From: Agromyces sp. S2-1-8 | Lineage (GTDB): Bacteria; Actinomycetota; Actinomycetes; Actinomycetales; Microbacteriaceae | Assembly (NCBI RefSeq): GCF_021129215.1 | Contig: NZ_JAJOLP010000001.1 | Location: 1-64,000, forward strand | Direction of reading: 5' to 3' | DNA length: 64,000 nt | Shown: piece after piece, positions 35,599-43,534 of the stretch | Layout: each line of letters begins with the position of its first letter | Position numbering within the stretch: the stretch's first letter is position 1 | Notes under the pieces: model-generated | The model's database searches: none | Seen by the model: the letters and a program-made list of their open reading frames with translations, nothing else | What the model was told of the DNA's origin: nothing | Program-made: the position numbers and the translations under genes

Positions 35599-35787
35599 AT
35601 GCAGGCCACGGTGGGCGAACGCCTCTTCATCCACGGAAAGCAGGTCGGCCAGCCCGGCCGGCACGGCGAGATCCTCGAGGTCCGCGGCGAGGACGGCGGT
35701 CCGCCGTACCTCGTGCGCTTCGACGACGGACACGAGACGCTGCTCTACCCGGGCGCCGACTGCGAGCTCGAACCCGCCGCCGAGTGA
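35599..35787 (+). CDS. DUF1918 small protein
   Basis: 62 residues: 'VGERLFIHGKQVGQPGRHGEIL' condensed to 'GKQVGQPGRHGEILEV', then 'YLVRFDDGHETLLYPGAD'. This is the DUF1918 SH3-like barrel common in actinobacteria, function unknown. The start has GGAGG 9 nt upstream. It stands alone, 104 bases after the SnoaL-like gene; that gap shows nothing notable. Confidence 0.8.
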   Translation: MQATVGERLFIHGKQVGQPGRHGEILEVRGEDGGPPYLVRFDDGHETLLYPGADCELEPAAE

Positions 35788-35855
35788 ACCTGTGCCGCGG
35801 CATTCCAGCGCCGGTCACGGTTCGGCCGACGGGATGGCTCGCGCTCGCGCCGCGC

Positions 35856-35861
35856 TAGCGT
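35856..35861 (+). promoter_or_regulatory. -10 box of a leaderless transcript (SGNH hydrolase)
   Basis: TAGCGT lies 7 nt before the ATG at 35869, so transcription should begin on the start codon. No convincing -35 is visible. The same hexamer drives the FMN reductase gene. Confidence 0.45.
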
Positions 35862-35868
35862 GGAAGGC

Positions 35869-36630
35869 ATGTACCACTCCTATGCGGCGATCGGCGACAG
35901 CTTCACGGAGGGCGTCGGCGACGAGTTGCCCGACGGCAGCGTGCGCGGCTGGGCCGACTTCGTGGCGCTCGGCCTCGCACAGCACGCGCGCGAGCCGATC
36001 GGCTACGCGAACCTCGCGATCCGCGGGCGCAAGCTCGGCCCCATCATCGACGAGCAGCTCGGCGCCGCGATCGCGCTGAAGCCCGAGCTCCTGAGCTTCA
36101 ACGGCGGCGGCAACGACATGCTGCGCCCCCGCATGGACGAGCAGGTGACGGCGACTCGCTTCCGCGACGCGATCCACCGCATTCGCGACGCCGGCATCCA
36201 CGTGCTCATGCTGAGCGGGGCGAACCCGACCGAGCACCTGCCGATGGGCAAGGTCTTCGACGCCCGCGGCGCCCGGCTCACGGCCGCGCTCGTCGACCTC
36301 GGCACGCTCGAGGGCGTGACCTTCGTCGACAACTTCAACGACCGCGGGCTCCGCGACATCCGCTACTGGTCGCCCGACAAGCTGCACCTCAACGCCCTCG
36401 GTCACGCGCGCGTCGCCTCGAACGTGCTCACCGCGCTCGACGTGCCCGTGCCGCCCGAGTGGGGCGTCGAAGAGGTCGCAGCCGCCCCGCCCGGGCCGCG
36501 AAGCCGCAACACCGCCGCGTACTACCGCGAGTTCGTGCTGCCCTGGATCGGGCGCCGGCTCACCGGCCGCTCGTCGGGCGACGGCCGGGTCGCGAAACGC
36601 GCGACGCTCGAGGCGGTCGAGCCGGGCTGA
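35869..36630 (+). CDS. SGNH/GDSL-type hydrolase
   Basis: 253 residues. The four SGNH blocks are present: 'AIGDSFTEGVGD' (nucleophile Ser), a Gly in 'ANLAIRGRKL', 'FNGGGNDMLRP' (Asn) and 'SPDKLHLNALGHARVA' (Asp and His). No signal peptide, so probably a cytoplasmic esterase or acyl hydrolase. The start at 35869 is chosen over GTG 35860 because the -10 box TAGCGT would make the ATG the first transcribed codon. The C-terminal 70 residues are charged and specific to actinobacterial members. Confidence 0.85.
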   Translation: MYHSYAAIGDSFTEGVGDELPDGSVRGWADFVALGLAQHAREPIGYANLAIRGRKLGPIIDEQLGAAIALKPELLSFNGGGNDMLRPRMDEQVTATRFRDAIHRIRDAGIHVLMLSGANPTEHLPMGKVFDARGARLTAALVDLGTLEGVTFVDNFNDRGLRDIRYWSPDKLHLNALGHARVASNVLTALDVPVPPEWGVEEVAAAPPGPRSRNTAAYYREFVLPWIGRRLTGRSSGDGRVAKRATLEAVEPG

Positions 36631-36682
36631 GTGCGGGCGGGCGCCGGCGGCCGAGTGGGCGTCGCGTTCGGCGGCGCGCGGC

Positions 36683-36877
36683 TCAGGGCTCCAGCGCCTC
36701 CGAGACCGCGAGGCGATCCTCGAAGATCCGCTCACCGGTCCGCTCGAGCACTTCGACCACGTGGTCGGGGGCGCCCGACCTCCTGATGTGGTCGACCAGC
36801 ACCGAGGTCGTCACCGGGAACTGCAGCCCGTCCAGATGGGACTGCACTCGCACCTCGTGCACCAGCACGCTCATCAC
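36683..36877 (-). CDS. DUF2795-like small protein
   Basis: 64 residues: 'LQFPVTTSVLVDHIRRSGAPDHVVEVLERTG' shortened to its core 'VDHIRRSGAPDHVVEVLER', which follows the DUF2795 pattern of a small helical protein. It lies 79 bases downstream of hsp20 on the same strand and probably shares its stress-regulated transcript. Function unknown. Two adjacent ATG codons (36877, 36874) could start it. Confidence 0.7.
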   Translation of the reverse strand: MMSVLVHEVRVQSHLDGLQFPVTTSVLVDHIRRSGAPDHVVEVLERTGERIFEDRLAVSEALEP

Positions 36878-36956
36878 CTCTCTCGTCGCTCAGGTTCTTC
36901 GTGGGAGGCGACGCGGGCGCTGCGGCATCGGCCGGGCGCCCGCGTCGCCGTGGGGA

Positions 36957-37385
36957 TCAGGCGGTCACCGACTTGCGCCCGACCTCACCGGCCGACTCGA
37001 TCGCGACCTTGCGCGGCTTGGCACGCTCGGCGATCGGGATAAGAACGCTGAGCACGCCGTTGTCGTAGCTGGCGCTGATGCCGTCGGGATCGACGTCGTC
37101 GCCGATCGTGAACTGCCGCATGTAGCTGCCGAACGGGCGCTCCTGCAGCATCCACCTGCTGTTCTCACCCGCGGCAGCCGACCGCTGGGCGCGGATCGTC
37201 AGCAGGTGCCCATCGACGTCGATGTCGATCGACCCGGGATCGATGCCCGGGAGGTCGGCATTGAGGAGGTAGCGGTCGCCCTCTCGGAAGAGGTCGACCG
37301 GCATCATCCTCGGCTGGCGACTGGTGTCGAAGATCGTCTGCGCGATCCGGTCGAGTTGGCTGAAGGGATCGAATGACATGGCCAC
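36957..37385 (-). CDS. Hsp20/alpha-crystallin small heat shock protein
   Basis: 142 residues. N-terminal arm 'SFDPFSQLDRIAQTIF', then the alpha-crystallin domain from 'MMPVDLFREGDRYLLNADLPG' ('LLNADLPGIDPGSIDIDV') to 'YDNGVLSVLIPIAE', whose 'GVLSVLIP' is the conserved dimer/core motif. It binds unfolding proteins in an ATP-independent way. A GTG start at 37385 is chosen because AAAGGAG is 6 nt upstream; the ATG at 37379 is the alternative. The reading frame continues upstream without a stop for another 111 codons. Confidence 0.88.
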   Translation of the reverse strand: MAMSFDPFSQLDRIAQTIFDTSRQPRMMPVDLFREGDRYLLNADLPGIDPGSIDIDVDGHLLTIRAQRSAAAGENSRWMLQERPFGSYMRQFTIGDDVDPDGISASYDNGVLSVLIPIAERAKPRKVAIESAGEVGRKSVTA

Positions 37386-37718
37386 GGTGAACTCCTTTCG
37401 TCGATGGTGGGATCTCTCGTCTGCGCGCCCGTCGCGCGGGGGATCGCGAGCCCTCCCGCCGACGTGCGCCGGGCGTGTCGGCGGCTGCGTCGAGGTCAGC
37501 GCCCGGCCGCGAGCGGCACGAGCGGGCGATCGGCCGGCCGTGAGCGCCGTCGTCGTCGACGACGTGCGCAGTCGCGCGACGATCGCCTCGAACTCGACGT
37601 CGACCCACGCCTGGTCGGCGAGCACCAGCTCGACGAACCCGGCCGTCGACGTCGCCGACATCTGCATCAACCCGGCCACCCCCGACCTCGACGGGCCGAC
37701 CGATGGGTTACCCGTCAT
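37386..37718 (-). other. In-frame open segment upstream of hsp20, possible small ORF or extension
   Basis: From an ATG at 37718 this frame runs without a stop into hsp20. The first 50 codons look protein-like ('GFVELVLADQAWVDVEFEAIVARL'; landmark 'WVDVEFEAIVARL') and resemble a short actinobacterial hypothetical family; the next 60 are low-complexity Arg/Pro/Ala. Together with a strong promoter just upstream, this could be a separate small gene whose stop has been lost, an Hsp20 extension, or leader sequence. The rest of the 421-base gap to the HspR-like gene is promoter region. Confidence 0.35.
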
Positions 37719-37754
37719 CGCTGATTGAGATTACCTACAGTGTTTGCAATAGAT

Positions 37755-37799
37755 TTAATACACCAACTGCTTGACTTGTTTCAAGTCCCCGAGCAGACT
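37755..37799. promoter_or_regulatory. Overlapping divergent promoters with HAIR-like palindrome (hsp20 / hspR-like)
   Basis: GACTTG-TTT-CAAGTC (37773-37787) is a perfect inverted repeat in an A/T-rich island. It overlaps the -35 of both promoters: minus TTGAAA (37779-37784) with TATTAA (37755-37760), 18 bp apart; plus TTGACT (37771-37776) with CAGACT (37794-37799), 17 bp apart and 7 nt before the ATG at 37807. It resembles, but is not identical to, the HspR HAIR consensus. Confidence 0.65.
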
Positions 37800-37806
37800 T
37801 CCGAAG

Positions 37807-38094
37807 ATGAACGATCGGGCGGGCGGCATGCCGCTGTACAGCATCGCGGTGGCGGCTCAACTCGTCGAGTTGCAGCCGGCCACCCTCCGCCTCTACGAGG
37901 AGAAGGGGCTGCTGACACCCGCCCGCACCGAGGGCGGCACCCGCCGGTACAGCGAAGACGACCTCGCGCTCGTGCGCCAGGTCGTGCGGCTCCAGGGCGA
38001 CGGCATCAACCTCGCGGGCATCGGTCGCGTCCTCGCCCTCGAGCAGGAGAACGACGAGTTGCGCCGTCGGCTCGGGCGACGCCCCCGGCGCTGA
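37807..38094 (+). CDS. HspR-like MerR-family repressor
   Basis: 95 residues. MerR HTH with the HspR pattern: 'PLYSIAVAAQLVELQPATLRLYEEKGLL' (landmark 'LQPATLRLYEEKGLL'), 'GGTRRYSEDDLALVRQV' and 'GINLAGIGRVLALE', followed by a short Arg-rich tail. HspR represses heat-shock genes, usually together with DnaK as co-repressor. It is transcribed divergently from hsp20 across a shared palindrome, so it probably represses hsp20 and itself. No dnaK gene is linked here. Confidence 0.85.
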   Translation: MNDRAGGMPLYSIAVAAQLVELQPATLRLYEEKGLLTPARTEGGTRRYSEDDLALVRQVVRLQGDGINLAGIGRVLALEQENDELRRRLGRRPRR

Positions 38095-38206
38095 CGATCC
38101 CGCCCATCAGCGTGACGAGGCGACGGCGACGCCGCGCTCGATCGGGGGCATCCGTCGGTCGTGCCGATGACAATGCCCGGTGCGGATGCTGCTTCAGAAG
38201 CCGCGC

Positions 38207-38701
38207 CTACGCCCCGAGCACGTCGGCCACGAACGCGCGGGTGCGTCGCGCGAGCCCCTCGATGCGCTCGAGCTCGTGGGCGCTCGGCAGTACCTCCGAC
38301 GGCGCGGCGGGCCGGCCGAGCCGCACCGTCTCCTGGCAGGCGAGGTCGCTGCAGATGTACGTGCCGATGCTGTCGCCGCGTTCGCCCGCCTCGCCCGCGC
38401 GCCGGGCGGAGAACAGCGCGACCTGGTCGCCGGGCTGGTGGGTGTGGCAGAGGTTGCACACGGCGGCGCGGTGCCGGGAGCCGGTGCGTTCCGACGCGCG
38501 CAGCACGACGCCGGCGGGCGAACCGTCGAGCTCGGTGACGAGGTAGCCCCGCTCGGCGATGCGCGGGTCGCGCCAGGCGAACGCGTCGAGGTGCGCCCAC
38601 TCGGTGACGAAGAACTTGACCGGCAGCGACAGCTGGGCGATCTCCGCCTGGCTGGCGTTGCCGAGCGCGGACTTGACGTCGGACTCGACCAGTGGCTGCA
38701 T
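38207..38701 (-). CDS. FBP domain protein (EF-G-binding, FusB-like, treble-clef zinc finger)
   Basis: 164 residues. The N-terminal half is helical; the C-terminal half has the zinc-binding set 'CNLCHTHQPGDQVALFSARRAG' (landmark 'CNLCHTHQPGD') and 'YICSDLACQETV'. This matches the FBP family, whose staphylococcal relatives FusB/FusC bind elongation factor G and free it from fusidic-acid-stalled ribosomes; actinobacterial members have no proven role. The start at 38701 has GGGGAG upstream. Convergent with the HspR-like gene; the 112-base gap between shows no clear hairpin. Confidence 0.78.
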   Translation of the reverse strand: MQPLVESDVKSALGNASQAEIAQLSLPVKFFVTEWAHLDAFAWRDPRIAERGYLVTELDGSPAGVVLRASERTGSRHRAAVCNLCHTHQPGDQVALFSARRAGEAGERGDSIGTYICSDLACQETVRLGRPAAPSEVLPSAHELERIEGLARRTRAFVADVLGA

Positions 38702-38744
38702 CGGTCTCCCCTCGTGCGACTCCCCCAGTCTACGAACGGCGCAT

Positions 38745-39554
38745 TCAGTCGACGAACGCCTCATCCTCGCGACCCGACGACCACTCACCGTAGGTCATCC
38801 GATCGTTCCCGGGCGGGTCGATCATCACGAGCTCCCACTCGACGCCCTCGGCGTCGGGCAGCCAGGAGACGACGATCACGTCGCGCTCACCCGATCCGCG
38901 CGGTCGGCGGGCGCCGAGCTCGGTCGCCGCGTACTGCACGACGATGCCGTGCTCGGCGAACCGCTCGCGCGAGGCGCACTCGCCGCGCTCGACGAGGTTC
39001 GTGCCGCCGATCGGAATCACCGAGAGGCAGACCTGGTCGGCGCCGTTGAGGTACACCCAGAACCCGCGGCCGAACAGCTCGTCGAGCTTGCGCACGGTGT
39101 CGGCCTGGGCGCCGAGGGCCACGACGAGGCTCTCGTCCTCCGGCTGCTGCGGCCGATCGAACACCGCGAGTCCGCGCGGCGGCGCGAGCGCCGCGTCGAG
39201 CGCGACGGCTCCGACCGCCGCGAACACGCCGAGCACTCCTGCGATCGCGAGCACGCCGGGCCACCGGCGAGGACGCAACGCCGCCGCCGCTGGCGGGTTC
39301 GGAGATTCGTCGCGCCGCGCGGCGACGGGGGCATCCGCGCCCGGCGCATCGCCGGATTCCCCGGATCCGGCATCAGGGGCGGGTGCCGCCGTGCGGGATG
39401 CCGCGGCCCGGCGCTGCTCCGACCGCCGGGCGAGTTCGGCCTCGACGCGTTCGAGCTCGATCGCGGCATCCGTCTCGTAACCGTCGGGGGTTCCGTAGAC
39501 GACGCGCCGCAGCGCGTCGGCACGCGCCTCGAGTTCAGCATCGTCGCCCGTCAC
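38745..39554 (-). CDS. Membrane-anchored protein of unknown function
   Basis: 269 residues. A charged cytoplasmic N-terminus (about 1-95, with a helical 'IELERVEAELARR' segment and a Pro/Ala linker), one membrane span ('WPGVLAIAGVLGVFAAVGAVA', about 98-120), and an extracytoplasmic domain of about 145 residues with two cysteines ('DQVCLSVIPIGG', 'ERGECASRERFAEHG') that may form a disulfide. The same architecture is common in Microbacteriaceae hypothetical proteins. No enzymatic motif recognised. Confidence 0.7.
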   Translation of the reverse strand: MTGDDAELEARADALRRVVYGTPDGYETDAAIELERVEAELARRSEQRRAAASRTAAPAPDAGSGESGDAPGADAPVAARRDESPNPPAAAALRPRRWPGVLAIAGVLGVFAAVGAVALDAALAPPRGLAVFDRPQQPEDESLVVALGAQADTVRKLDELFGRGFWVYLNGADQVCLSVIPIGGTNLVERGECASRERFAEHGIVVQYAATELGARRPRGSGERDVIVVSWLPDAEGVEWELVMIDPPGNDRMTYGEWSSGREDEAFVD

Positions 39555-39621
39555 TGGGAGCCTCCGCTCCCGACGCTAGTCCGCGGCGATCGTCGCGGCC
39601 AGCCCCCGTTCGGCGGGCGTC

Positions 39622-40989
39622 TCAGGCGAAGTCGAACGCGGCCCGGGGGCGGTCGTCGACGAGCGGGTGCCAGCCCTCGGGACCGCGGTCGTACGCGTGC
39701 GCCGGTCCGTCGGCGACGAGCTTCGCGAGGGCGGCGAGGAAGCGGTCGACGTCGTCGGTCGTGGAGCCCGCGCCGAGGCTCGCGCGCAAGCCGTTCGAGC
39801 GGCTGCCGACTCGGTCGAAGAAGGGGTGGGCGCAGAACCGGCCGGCGCGCACCGAGATGCCGTGCTCGGCCCCGAGCGCGGCGGCCAGCAACCCGACCGA
39901 ACCCTGCTCGAGCTCGATCGTCGCGATGCCGAGGCGGTCATCCGCGTCGCTGAACCCGCGCACGACCCGGATGCCGCGCTGCGACGCGAGCCCCGCGTGC
40001 AGCCGCTCGGTCAGCGCCCGCTCGTGCGCTTCGCGGGCGGGTTCGCCGAGGTGCTCGAACTCGGTGAGCGCGCGGGCGATCGCGACGATGCCGACGACGT
40101 TCGGCGTGCCGGCCTCGTGGCGGGCGGCGCCGTGCTTCCATTCGACGCGGTCGAGGCGAACGTGCTCGACGGCGCCGCCGCCGGCGAGGTGGGCGGGCGC
40201 CGCGTCGAGCCAATCGGCGCGGCCCACGAGCGCACCGGCCCCGAACGGCGCGTAGGCCTTGTGACCCGAGAAGGCGAGGTAGTCGATGCCCGATGCCTCG
40301 AGCGAGACCCGACGGTGCGGCAGCAGTTGCGCGGCGTCGACGGCGATGCGGGCGCCGTGCGCGTGGGCGATCCGCGCGAGCCGGTCGATCGGCAGCACCT
40401 CGCCGGTGACGTTGGACGCGCCCGTGACGGTGAGGAGCGCCGCGGGACATCGGGCGAGCTCGGCGTCGAGCGCATCGATGGTCTCGGCGATCGTCGGCCG
40501 TGCGACGACGACGCGGCGGGCGCCGTCGCGCCAGGGCAGCAGGTTCGCGTGGTGCTCGAGGTCGAGCACGACGGTGTCGCCCGGCACCGCGGCCGCGAGC
40601 AGGTTGAGCGCGTCGGTCGTGTTGCGGGTGAACACGACGAGGTCGTCATCGCGGGCGCCGACATGGCGGGCGACGGTCGCACGGGCGCCCTCGACGAGCG
40701 CCGTGGTCTGCTGCGACGGGTACCCGGTGCCGCGGTGCACGCTCGCGTAGTACGGCAGCACCCGGGCGACCTGCTCGGCGACGACGGTGAACGCCGGCGC
40801 CGAAGCGGCCACATCGAGGTTGACGTGGCAGACGGTGCGGCCGCCGAGCACCGGCACCTCGAGCCCGGCGTCGGCGAGCGGGGCGAGCGGTGCGGATCCG
40901 TCGGGGAGCGAGGGCACCGCACCGGCCGTCATGCTCGCCGCCTCCGACGTGCGCGCGGGGCGGACGGCGGCCTGTTCGGTGGCGATCAC
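39622..40989 (-). CDS. Class V aminotransferase / cysteine desulfurase-like protein
   Basis: 455 residues, PLP fold-type I. 'CHVNLDVAASAPAF' start of the domain, 'VHRGTGYPSQQTTALVEGAR' (landmark 'VHRGTGYPSQQTT'), 'DLEHHANLLPW', 'VTGASNVTGEVLPI', 'VDAAQLLPHRRV', and the PLP lysine in 'LAFSGHKAYAPFGAGALVG'. SufS-like overall; a Cys in 'RAGRFCAHPFFDR' lies where desulfurases carry their catalytic cysteine. GTG at 40989 with GAGGAG is chosen. It follows the CMD-domain genes and has its own promoter (TTGAGG/TAGCCT). It may release sulfur or act as a lyase in that pathway; substrate unknown. Confidence 0.8.
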   Translation of the reverse strand: MIATEQAAVRPARTSEAASMTAGAVPSLPDGSAPLAPLADAGLEVPVLGGRTVCHVNLDVAASAPAFTVVAEQVARVLPYYASVHRGTGYPSQQTTALVEGARATVARHVGARDDDLVVFTRNTTDALNLLAAAVPGDTVVLDLEHHANLLPWRDGARRVVVARPTIAETIDALDAELARCPAALLTVTGASNVTGEVLPIDRLARIAHAHGARIAVDAAQLLPHRRVSLEASGIDYLAFSGHKAYAPFGAGALVGRADWLDAAPAHLAGGGAVEHVRLDRVEWKHGAARHEAGTPNVVGIVAIARALTEFEHLGEPAREAHERALTERLHAGLASQRGIRVVRGFSDADDRLGIATIELEQGSVGLLAAALGAEHGISVRAGRFCAHPFFDRVGSRSNGLRASLGAGSTTDDVDRFLAALAKLVADGPAHAYDRGPEGWHPLVDDRPRAAFDFA

Positions 40990-41017
40990 GGAAGTCTCCT
41001 CGGTGCGTGGTGGGTCG

Positions 41018-41046
41018 AGGCTACGAGCCGCCCGTGACCGCCTCAA
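41018..41046 (-). promoter_or_regulatory. Promoter of the class V aminotransferase gene
   Basis: Minus strand TTGAGG (41041-41046), 17-bp spacer, TAGCCT (41018-41023), 28 bases before the GTG start. GTC(G/A)CGC copies at 41055 and 41065 begin exactly as far from the -10 as the repeats in the two flavin-gene promoters, but match them only weakly. Confidence 0.55.
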
Positions 41047-41096
41047 CCCTTGCCGTCGCGCACCGTCACGCCGCGCAACATTCGGACACAATCGGC

Positions 41097-41732
41097 TCAG
41101 GCCGCGGGCGGGGTGGGCTCGCCGAGCGAGAGCATGAGCCGATTCGCCCAGTTGAAGAACGCCGCGGAATGGATGACGTCGGAGACGGCCTGCTCATCGA
41201 GGCCGACCTCGCGGAGCGCGTCGAGATGGCGCCGCTCGAGCCGCGGCGGCGTGGCCGCGAGCGCGACCGCGGCGTCGATGACGGCCCGCCATGCGGCATC
41301 CTGCTCGCCGCCCGTGCCCTCGTCGAGCAGCCGCTGCACGTCGTCGTGGCGCTTGGAATGGTGCGTCGCGAAGCGCGCGTGCACCGAGGCGCAGAAGATG
41401 CAGCCGTTGAACCGGCTCGTCGCGGCGGCGGCGAGCTCGCGCTCGGCGCGCGGCAGGCCGTCCTTCGCGTTGTAGAAGATGTCCTTGTCGGTGAGGGTGC
41501 GCGCCCTCAGGATGTCGGGGTCGCGCGCGAGCAGCCTGAAGTAGTCGCTCTTCGCACGGGCGCGGTCGACGAGCCCCTCGTACTGGCGTTCGGTGAGACC
41601 CGCCTCGTCGGCCGGTTCGAGCCACGGCGTCCAGCCGAGCTCGTCCTGGGTGAAGCGATCAGGGGTGGATGCCTCGGGGTGGGCGACGACCGCGTCGTCG
41701 ACGGCCTGGTCGGTGATGGTCTGGTCGGTCAT
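41097..41732 (-). CDS. Alkylhydroperoxidase-domain protein, Avi_7169 family
   Basis: 211 residues with an AhpD/carboxymuconolactone-decarboxylase fold. The redox motif is complete: Cys111-x2-Cys114-x3-His118 in 'NGCIFCASVHARF'. An N-terminal extension carries 'WTPWLEPADEAGLTERQ'. As I recall, this subfamily co-occurs with a CMD-domain partner, a luciferase-like monooxygenase and a dedicated binding protein, all of which are present here. It could detoxify a peroxide or sulfenate produced by the monooxygenase. Its ATG overlaps the stop of the upstream CMD gene. Confidence 0.85.
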   Translation of the reverse strand: MTDQTITDQAVDDAVVAHPEASTPDRFTQDELGWTPWLEPADEAGLTERQYEGLVDRARAKSDYFRLLARDPDILRARTLTDKDIFYNAKDGLPRAERELAAAATSRFNGCIFCASVHARFATHHSKRHDDVQRLLDEGTGGEQDAAWRAVIDAAVALAATPPRLERRHLDALREVGLDEQAVSDVIHSAAFFNWANRLMLSLGEPTPPAA

Positions 41733-42328
41733 GCTGCGTCCTCCGTGTCGAGCAGGCGGAGCCCGGCCGCGACGCGCAACTGGAACGCGAGGAACGACAC
41801 GAGCTGGGAGAGGGTGACGATGCCGTCGGTCGACCAGCCGGCCGCGGCGAGCGCGCCGAGCGCCCCGGGCGACGACTCCCGCGGGCGGAACACGAGCAGG
41901 TGCGCGTGCTCGAGCGCCGCGGTGAGCCGGGTGCCGAGCACCGTGCGGGCGGGGTCGTCGGCCGCGACCCCGAGGCGCAGGCCGTCGCGGTCCTCGGCGG
42001 TGAGCGGGCCTGCCGGGTACGCGCCGTACGGACCGGTCGTGCGCACCGAGGCGGCGAGGTCGGTCGTCGCGTCGACGAGGGCGTCGCCGCCCGCGTCGCG
42101 GGCGAGTGCGGCGTAGTGCGCGGCCGCGACCTCGTCGTCGTGCAGGATCGAGACGAACTGGGCGACCGCGGCGCGTTCGGCGAGACTCGCGTGCGTCTCG
42201 TCGATCGCGGTGAAGAGGGCGTCGTAGCTCGCCTGGGCGTTGTCGCGGGTCGCGGGGCGGTGCCGGCGCAGCGCGTCGACGGCGCTGCCGGGCGTCACCC
42301 CCGCGAGCCGGTCGATGAGGTCGGTCAT
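41729..42328 (-). CDS. CMD-domain protein, Avi_7170 family
   Basis: 199 residues: 'VDALRRHRPATRDNAQASYDALF' (landmark 'RPATRDNAQASYDALF') and the C-terminal 'GWSTDGIVTLSQLVSFLAFQLRVAAGL'. It belongs to the AhpD-like fold but lacks the CxxC redox pair, so it is probably a non-catalytic partner of the Avi_7169-type protein whose gene overlaps it by 4 nt. AAAGG lies before the ATG at 42328. Confidence 0.8.
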   Translation of the reverse strand: MTDLIDRLAGVTPGSAVDALRRHRPATRDNAQASYDALFTAIDETHASLAERAAVAQFVSILHDDEVAAAHYAALARDAGGDALVDATTDLAASVRTTGPYGAYPAGPLTAEDRDGLRLGVAADDPARTVLGTRLTAALEHAHLLVFRPRESSPGALGALAAAGWSTDGIVTLSQLVSFLAFQLRVAAGLRLLDTEDAA

Positions 42329-42347
42329 GTCGGTGCCTTTCTGTCGT

Positions 42348-42405
42348 AGTCGTTCGTTGCCGGTCTTGGTCGGTCGTTGCCGACCTGGTCGTTCGCTGCC
42401 GACGG
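42348..42405. repeat. Three tandem ~19-bp repeats
   Basis: Three imperfect copies of GTCGTTCGTTGCCG-type sequence with about 19-bp periodicity lie in the 192-base gap between the luciferase-like monooxygenase and CMD genes. They may be a binding array or simple tandem duplication; the rest of the gap has no clear signal. Confidence 0.5.
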
Positions 42406-42520
42406 AAGGATCCCGCTCCTCAGCGGGTTCGGTCATGTGGTCGCCCTCTCCCGAGTGAGGCGCGGGGCCGAATGGCGAACGGCCGGCCGGCCCGTTCCTC
42501 GCCCGCGCGAGTGGGTGCGT

Positions 42521-43534
42521 TCAACCGGCGAGGGCGTGCGAGCGTGCGCCCCAGCCGAGCGCGGGCGCGACCTCGCGGGCGATGAGCTCGATCGAGCGCA
42601 GCACGAGCTCGTGCGGTGGGTCGACCGAGTGCACCTGGAACGCGACCTCGGTCGCCTGCGCGGCGACCGTGTCGCGCGAGAGCGACTCGATCACCTCGTC
42701 GACCGTGCCGACGTGGGTGTCGTACGCGGCGATGAGGTCGTCGAGGGTGTCGCCGAGGGGCGGCTGGCCCATGCGGGTGAAGCCCACGGCGGCGCGACGC
42801 AAGCCGATCTCGGCGTGGCGCCTCGCCTCGTCGCGCGAGTCGGCGACGAAGAGCGTGCGCGACGCGAGGATGCGCGGCGGCACCCCGTGCGGCAGCGCCT
42901 CGAGGTACGCGTCGATCACGGGCTGCTGCACCTGCGAGAGGCTCGCACCCGGGGCATCCGCAGACCGGGGCTGGGTGCGGGAGAGCATGAGGCCGTGCCC
43001 CGCGCGCCCGGCTCGGGTGCCGCCGAACGCCGAGAACGTGGCCTGCCAGACCCGGCCGAGCAGGTCGCGACCCGGCGGTTGCAGACGGTTCGCGTCGTCG
43101 CCGAGCGCGCCGCCGGCGAGGGCCGCGACGAGCGCATCGATCTTCTCGCCGAAGACCCGGCCGCGATCCTCCGAGCGCTCGCCGAAGGCGAGGAACGACG
43201 CGGGCGTCGAACCCGACCCGAGCCCCAGCTCGGCGCGGCCGCCCGACAGGAGGTCGAGCACGACCGCGTCTTCGGCGACCCGCACGGGGTCTTCGAGCGG
43301 CAGCGTCACGACCCCCGTGCCGAGCCGGATGCGCGAGGTCTGCGCCGCGACGTGGGCGAGGAAGACGAACGGCGACGGCAGCCCGCCCTCCGCGGCGTGG
43401 AAGTGGTGCTGCGCCACCCATGCCGAGTCGAAGCCGTGCCGCTCCGCGGCGACGACCTGCTCGGTCGCGATGCGGTAGCGCTCGGCCGCGCCGGCGTCGT
43501 CGAGGAGCCTGGTGAAGAATCCGATGCGGGTCAT
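42521..43534 (-). CDS. FMN-dependent luciferase-like monooxygenase, KPN_01858 family
   Basis: 337 residues, bacterial luciferase TIM barrel. 'IGFFTRLLDDAG' start, 'AERHGFDSAWVAQHHFHAAEGGLPSPF' (landmark 'SAWVAQHHF'), 'RIRLGTGVVTLPLEDPVRVAED' (landmark 'IRLGTGVVTLPL') and 'LGLGSGSTPASFLAFG'. It needs reduced FMN, which the FMN reductase encoded at 52.5-53.1 kb could supply. Its 3' neighbours are the two CMD-type genes; its 5' neighbour, overlapping by 4 nt, is the ABC ATPase. The substrate, presumably imported by that transporter, is unknown. Confidence 0.88.
   Translation of the reverse strand: MTRIGFFTRLLDDAGAAERYRIATEQVVAAERHGFDSAWVAQHHFHAAEGGLPSPFVFLAHVAAQTSRIRLGTGVVTLPLEDPVRVAEDAVVLDLLSGGRAELGLGSGSTPASFLAFGERSEDRGRVFGEKIDALVAALAGGALGDDANRLQPPGRDLLGRVWQATFSAFGGTRAGRAGHGLMLSRTQPRSADAPGASLSQVQQPVIDAYLEALPHGVPPRILASRTLFVADSRDEARRHAEIGLRRAAVGFTRMGQPPLGDTLDDLIAAYDTHVGTVDEVIESLSRDTVAAQATEVAFQVHSVDPPHELVLRSIELIAREVAPALGWGARSHALAG

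Noticed and set aside
39622-40989. Class V protein considered as the iron-sulfur cluster desulfurase SufS
   Set aside because: No suf or isc genes are nearby and the CMD-system context suggests a pathway-specific enzyme; a SufS role is not excluded, so no symbol was assigned.
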